Both the position numbers and the translations under genes were made by a program. The notes under the pieces are model-generated. The model was given only the letters and a program-made list of their open reading frames with translations. It did not search any database and had not been told where the DNA came from. A stretch of DNA of 64,000 nt from an uncultured Lachnospiraceae bacterium. Its GTDB lineage: Bacteria > Bacillota > Clostridia > Lachnospirales > Lachnospiraceae. Positions 60,847 to 64,000 of the stretch are shown piece by piece (position 1 is the first letter of the stretch; each line of letters begins with the position of its first letter). The stretch covers positions 112,480-176,479 of the forward strand of contig CAJKGK010000002.1 of the NCBI GenBank assembly GCA_905199445.1. The letters run 5' to 3'.

Positions 60847-61755
60847 ATGTTAGATTTATGTTTACTGGGTACTGGCGGCATGATGCCGCTGCCTTACCGC
60901 CGTCTGACTTCGCTGATGACCCGTTATAACGGAAGCAGTCTGCTTATTGACTGTGGTGAGGGAACCCAGAATGGTATACGTGAAAAGGGGTGGAGTTTCA
61001 GAACGCTGGATGTTATTTGCATCACCCATTTCCATGCGGATCATATCAGCGGACTTCCGGGAATACTGCTGGCGATGGGAAATTCAGACCGGACGGAAGA
61101 TTTACTGATGATCGGACCAAAGGGGTTGGAGCGGGTTGTCAATGCTCTGCGGATTATTGCCCCTGAGCTGCCTTTTAAAATTCAATTTATGGAGCTTACC
61201 AAGCCCCAGGAGCAGATTTGTGTGAATGGTTATGTGATTGATGCCTTTAAGGTAAATCATAAGGTTACCTGTTATGGATATAGTGTATCTATTCCAAGGG
61301 CAGGAAAATTTGATGTCTCACGGGCTGAGGAAAATCAAATTCCGAAAATGCTGTGGAGCCGTCTGCAAAAGGGCGAGATGCTGGAATATGAAGGACGCAC
61401 ACTGACTCCGGATATGGTTTTGGGAGCATCCAGAAAAGGGATTAAGGTTACTTATACAACAGATACACGACCGACACAGTCTATTATTGATCATGCACAA
61501 CACGGAAACTTACTGATTTGCGAAGGTATGTACGGCGAAAAAGGCGATGTCAATAATGCGGTTAAGTATAAGCATATGACTTTTGAGGAAGCCGGAAAAA
61601 TTGCCAAAGCTGCCAATGTGGAGGAACTGTGGCTGACCCATTACAGTCCGGCGCTGGGATATCCGGAAAATTTTATTGGTGATGTGCGGGCCATTTTTCC
61701 AAACGCATATACCGGTAAGGATGGTATGTCCAAAGAACTGAATTTTGAAGATTAA
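60847..61755 (+). CDS. rnz: Ribonuclease Z (tRNA 3' endonuclease)
   Basis: 302 residues, metallo-beta-lactamase fold. HFHADHISGLPG is the HxHxDH zinc motif, and LLGTGGMMPLPYRRLTSLMTRYNGSSLLIDCGEGTQ gives the characteristic opening. LWLTHYSPAL carries the late His. It matures tRNA 3' ends, needed where CCA is not encoded (for example the tRNA-Gln in this window). It lacks some of the usual bacterial RNase Z exosite features that I could not verify by alignment. Confidence 0.93.
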   Translation: MLDLCLLGTGGMMPLPYRRLTSLMTRYNGSSLLIDCGEGTQNGIREKGWSFRTLDVICITHFHADHISGLPGILLAMGNSDRTEDLLMIGPKGLERVVNALRIIAPELPFKIQFMELTKPQEQICVNGYVIDAFKVNHKVTCYGYSVSIPRAGKFDVSRAEENQIPKMLWSRLQKGEMLEYEGRTLTPDMVLGASRKGIKVTYTTDTRPTQSIIDHAQHGNLLICEGMYGEKGDVNNAVKYKHMTFEEAGKIAKAANVEELWLTHYSPALGYPENFIGDVRAIFPNAYTGKDGMSKELNFED

Positions 61756-61800
61756 ACTTATTTATAAATTAAACACGATTATGAAGAAAGGGATATACGG

Positions 61801-62823
61801 ATGGATAAAGACATTTTAATCCTGGCGATCGAATCTTCCTGTGATGAGACAGCTGCGGCTGTTGTCAGAAATGGACGCGAAGTATTGTCCAATGTTATTT
61901 CCTCACAGATTGAACTGCATAAGCTTTATGGCGGTGTTGTTCCGGAGATCGCTTCTCGTAAACATATAGAAAAGATTAATCAGGTGATTGAGGAAGCATT
62001 GCGTACGGCCGGGGTAACTCTGGATGATCTGGATGCGGTGGGTGTTACTTATGGACCTGGGCTTGTGGGAGCGCTGCTTGTAGGGGTTGCCGAAGCCAAG
62101 GCAATTGCCTATGCCAAGAACCTTCCGTTAATTGGCGTCCATCATATTGAGGGACATATTTCTGCCAATTATATAGAAAATAAAGATCTTGAACCGCCGT
62201 TTTTATGTATGGTTATTTCCGGTGGACATACGCATCTTGTGATGGTTGAAGATTATGGCAAATATCGGATTTTAGGGCGAACAAGAGATGATGCGGCAGG
62301 CGAAGCCTTTGATAAGGTAGCAAGGGCGATTGGGCTTGGATATCCGGGAGGACCTAAAATTGACCGTCTGTCAAAGGAAGGAAACCCGGATGCGATTGCA
62401 TTCCCCAGGGCACATGTCGAAGGGGCACCGCTGGATTTTAGTTTCAGCGGTCTAAAGTCATCAGTGCTTAACTATATTAACGGCTGTAAAATGAAGGGTG
62501 AGGCAATCAATGAGGCAGATATTGCAGCGTCATTTCAGCAAGCAGTAATTTCTGTAATAACCGAAAAGACAATACAGGCTGCCAAGGCGTATAATATTTC
62601 AAAGGTCTGTTTAGCTGGTGGTGTGGCTTCTAACAGTGCGCTGCGTGCACATATGAAGACGTGCTGTGAAAAGGAAGGTTTATTATTTTACTACCCGTCA
62701 CCAATTTTATGTACGGATAATGCTGCTATGATCGGTGCAGCTGCATACTATGAATATTTGGCGGGGACAAGACATGGGCTGGATTTAAATGCGGTTCCTA
62801 ATCTTAAAATAGGGCAGCGTTAA
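61801..62823 (+). CDS. tsaD: tRNA N6-adenosine threonylcarbamoyltransferase TsaD
   Basis: 340 residues. Transfers threonylcarbamoyl from TC-AMP to tRNA A37. Metal-binding [26 protein letters not shown] at the start and the SGGHTHLV loop are all present. It completes a tsaE-tsaB-rimI-X-rnz-tsaD cluster in one direction. The tsaC gene for TC-AMP is not in the window. Confidence 0.97.
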   Translation: MDKDILILAIESSCDETAAAVVRNGREVLSNVISSQIELHKLYGGVVPEIASRKHIEKINQVIEEALRTAGVTLDDLDAVGVTYGPGLVGALLVGVAEAKAIAYAKNLPLIGVHHIEGHISANYIENKDLEPPFLCMVISGGHTHLVMVEDYGKYRILGRTRDDAAGEAFDKVARAIGLGYPGGPKIDRLSKEGNPDAIAFPRAHVEGAPLDFSFSGLKSSVLNYINGCKMKGEAINEADIAASFQQAVISVITEKTIQAAKAYNISKVCLAGGVASNSALRAHMKTCCEKEGLLFYYPSPILCTDNAAMIGAAAYYEYLAGTRHGLDLNAVPNLKIGQR

Positions 62824-63014
62824 ATACGATGGCACTAAGCAAAATTATCGGAAGAATAGGAAATCAATTGTAAAGCATAAGAATTAAAGCAGGCTAAAAG
62901 ATAATTTACGTTATAAAAGTTCGTATTTAAAATCAGGGAGAGGAGATGCGGCCCCGGTAAAAAGCTCTATTACATTATAAAGAAGCTTTGGATTGGGGCT
63001 GCAGTATTTTATAT

Positions 63015-63716
63015 ATGTATACAAAAGAAAAAATTGCGGCAATCGTCTTGGCTGGGGGACAGGGGAGACGGATGAATAGTCATATTCCCAAACAATTTCT
63101 GATGCTCGAAGGTAAGCCATTAATTTATTATGCATTAAAGGCTTTTCAGGACAGCTGTGTAGATGAAATAGTCCTTGTAACATCGTCTGAGGATATGGAG
63201 TATTGCAGAAAAGAAATCATAGAGGCCTATGGTTTTTATAAGGTTGCCCATATAACCGCTGGCGGAGCAGAACGTTATAATTCTGTGTATAATGGACTTC
63301 AGTGTGTCAGTGACAGCAAGTATGTATTAATTCATGATGGTGCCAGGCCATTTATTACAGAAAAAATGATTAATGATAATATTGAGCAGGTAAAAATCAG
63401 TGATGCGTGTATCACCGGTGTCCCATCCAAAGATACCGTAAAAATTTCGGATGATCAGGGTCTTGTAGTTCAAACACCAGACCGGAGTAAAGTGTGGATT
63501 GTTCAGACGCCCCAGACATTTAATACAGCTTTGATTATAGAAGCCTATAAAAAAATGTTTGAACATAATGATGTTTCAGTAACCGATGATGCAATGGTTG
63601 TCGAAAAGTATTGCAATATTCCGATTAAATTTGTTATGGGTACTTACACGAATATAAAAATAACAACACCAGAAGATATGAAAACAGCACAAGTGTTTGT
63701 AGATTATATTGAGTAA
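63015..63716 (+). CDS. ispD: 2-C-methyl-D-erythritol 4-phosphate cytidylyltransferase (IspD family)
   Basis: 233 residues. Nucleotide motif IVLAGGQGRRMNSHIPKQF, then VLIHDGARPFI, TPQTFN and the DDAMVVE segment match IspD of the MEP isoprenoid pathway. Closely related TarI enzymes make CDP-ribitol, so that alternative remains, but no tar genes are near. Start ATG 63015 gives the conserved N-terminus; the ribosome site is weak (GGGG at 62995-62998 is distant). The 62824-63014 gap holds nothing clear. Confidence 0.83.
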   Translation: MYTKEKIAAIVLAGGQGRRMNSHIPKQFLMLEGKPLIYYALKAFQDSCVDEIVLVTSSEDMEYCRKEIIEAYGFYKVAHITAGGAERYNSVYNGLQCVSDSKYVLIHDGARPFITEKMINDNIEQVKISDACITGVPSKDTVKISDDQGLVVQTPDRSKVWIVQTPQTFNTALIIEAYKKMFEHNDVSVTDDAMVVEKYCNIPIKFVMGTYTNIKITTPEDMKTAQVFVDYIE

Positions 63717-63779
63717 TACTACTATATATAGGTTGACGAAAATGTTGGCAAAAAAAGTTAAAAAATATGAAAATAAGTG

Positions 63780-63808
63780 TTGACTTTTAAGAAACATGAT
63801 GATATCAT
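63780..63808 (+). promoter_or_regulatory. Distal promoter upstream of tRNA-Ser
   Basis: TTGACT (63780-63785), 17-bp spacer, TATCAT (63803-63808). It would give an RNA reading toward the tRNA, about 110 bp downstream. Confidence 0.5.
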
Positions 63809-63881
63809 ATCTATTGTCGCGTGGGCGGCAAGCTGAAACGAGTGAAAATCACAAAAAACTTCAAAAAAGTTAAAAAACTAC

Positions 63882-63910
63882 TTGACAGACTTGAAGATGT
63901 GTGGTAAACT
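63882..63910 (+). promoter_or_regulatory. Proximal promoter of tRNA-Ser
   Basis: Perfect TTGACA (63882-63887), 17-bp spacer, TAAACT (63905-63910), 19 bp before the tRNA. Confidence 0.7.
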
Positions 63911-63929
63911 AGTCAAGCAAAACGCATCC

Positions 63930-64000
63930 GGAGAGGTGTCCGAGCGGTTTAAGGAGCTGGTCTTGAAAACCAGTGACTCCGAAAGGGGCCGTGGGTTCGA
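63930..64000 (+). tRNA. tRNA-Ser (anticodon TGA), truncated by the window end
   Basis: GGAGAGGTGTCCGAG opens a class II tRNA. The anticodon stem CTGGT/ACCAG encloses CTTGAAA with anticodon TGA. A long variable arm follows, and the T-loop GGGTTCGA is cut at 64000. The 3' acceptor strand lies outside. Confidence 0.93.

Overview
The window is 64 kb of chromosome from a low-to-moderate GC Gram-positive bacterium, most likely a Lachnospiraceae (Clostridia) relative. The reasons are Shine-Dalgarno sites of the GGAGG type, near-consensus TTGACA/TATAAT promoters, a T-box leader before ileS, long-form HPF, an FMN riboswitch before ribU, an NlpC/P60 wall hydrolase, a solute-binding lipoprotein and no outer-membrane genes. 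No rRNA, CRISPR array, phage or transposase gene was seen.

Layout. 1-6.9 kb: end of a carboxylesterase, a MATE efflux pump, clpB, a ProX/YbaK editing protein and an aldehyde dehydrogenase. 6.9-8.2 kb (minus strand): an SPFH/band-7 membrane protein with a small ribbon-helix-helix protein, preceded by paired TTGATATCA sites. 8.4-11.0 kb: a LacI regulator and a glycosidase-like protein. 11.1-19.1 kb: an arsenic operon (arsR, DUF318 permease, Cys-rich thioredoxin, arsC), then a two-component system divergent from two ATPase-permease fusions. 19.3-24.5 kb: an alpha/beta hydrolase and an LplB/YtcP/LplA-type carbohydrate ABC importer. Its upstream region shares a 23-bp identity and a second 9-bp block at the same 63-bp distance with the glycosidase-like gene at 9.6 kb, so these two units are probably one regulon now split by the ars/two-component segment. 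24.6-30.8 kb (minus strand): a four-gene MacB/HlyD-type exporter with two unlike adaptors, one carrying three copies of a module I do not recognise.

31-64 kb is mostly housekeeping: T-box-ileS, glgP, truA, a second two-component system, a CDF transporter, tRNA-Gln, an acyl-ACP thioesterase, a CvfB-like protein and a six-SH3 NlpC/P60 hydrolase. These are followed by a DnaA-box cluster, hpf, secA, prfB (with a programmed +1 frameshift at a UAA codon), an aspartate-pathway cluster (ACT/HTH protein, hom, apgM-like, lysC), tex, FMN riboswitch-ribU, a YcxB-like protein, the t6A cluster (tsaE-tsaB-rimI-zinc ribbon-rnz-tsaD), ispD and a truncated tRNA-Ser.

The points most worth checking are the repeated module and second adaptor in the exporter, the split glycan regulon with its conserved promoter element, the tandem DnaA boxes away from dnaA, the UAA version of the prfB frameshift, the SPFH/RHH unit with its operator, the mirror-image TTAACA repeats between the two-component system and its transporters, and an apgM-like gene placed where a homoserine kinase would be expected. 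All functional calls come from reading the sequence; no database search was run.
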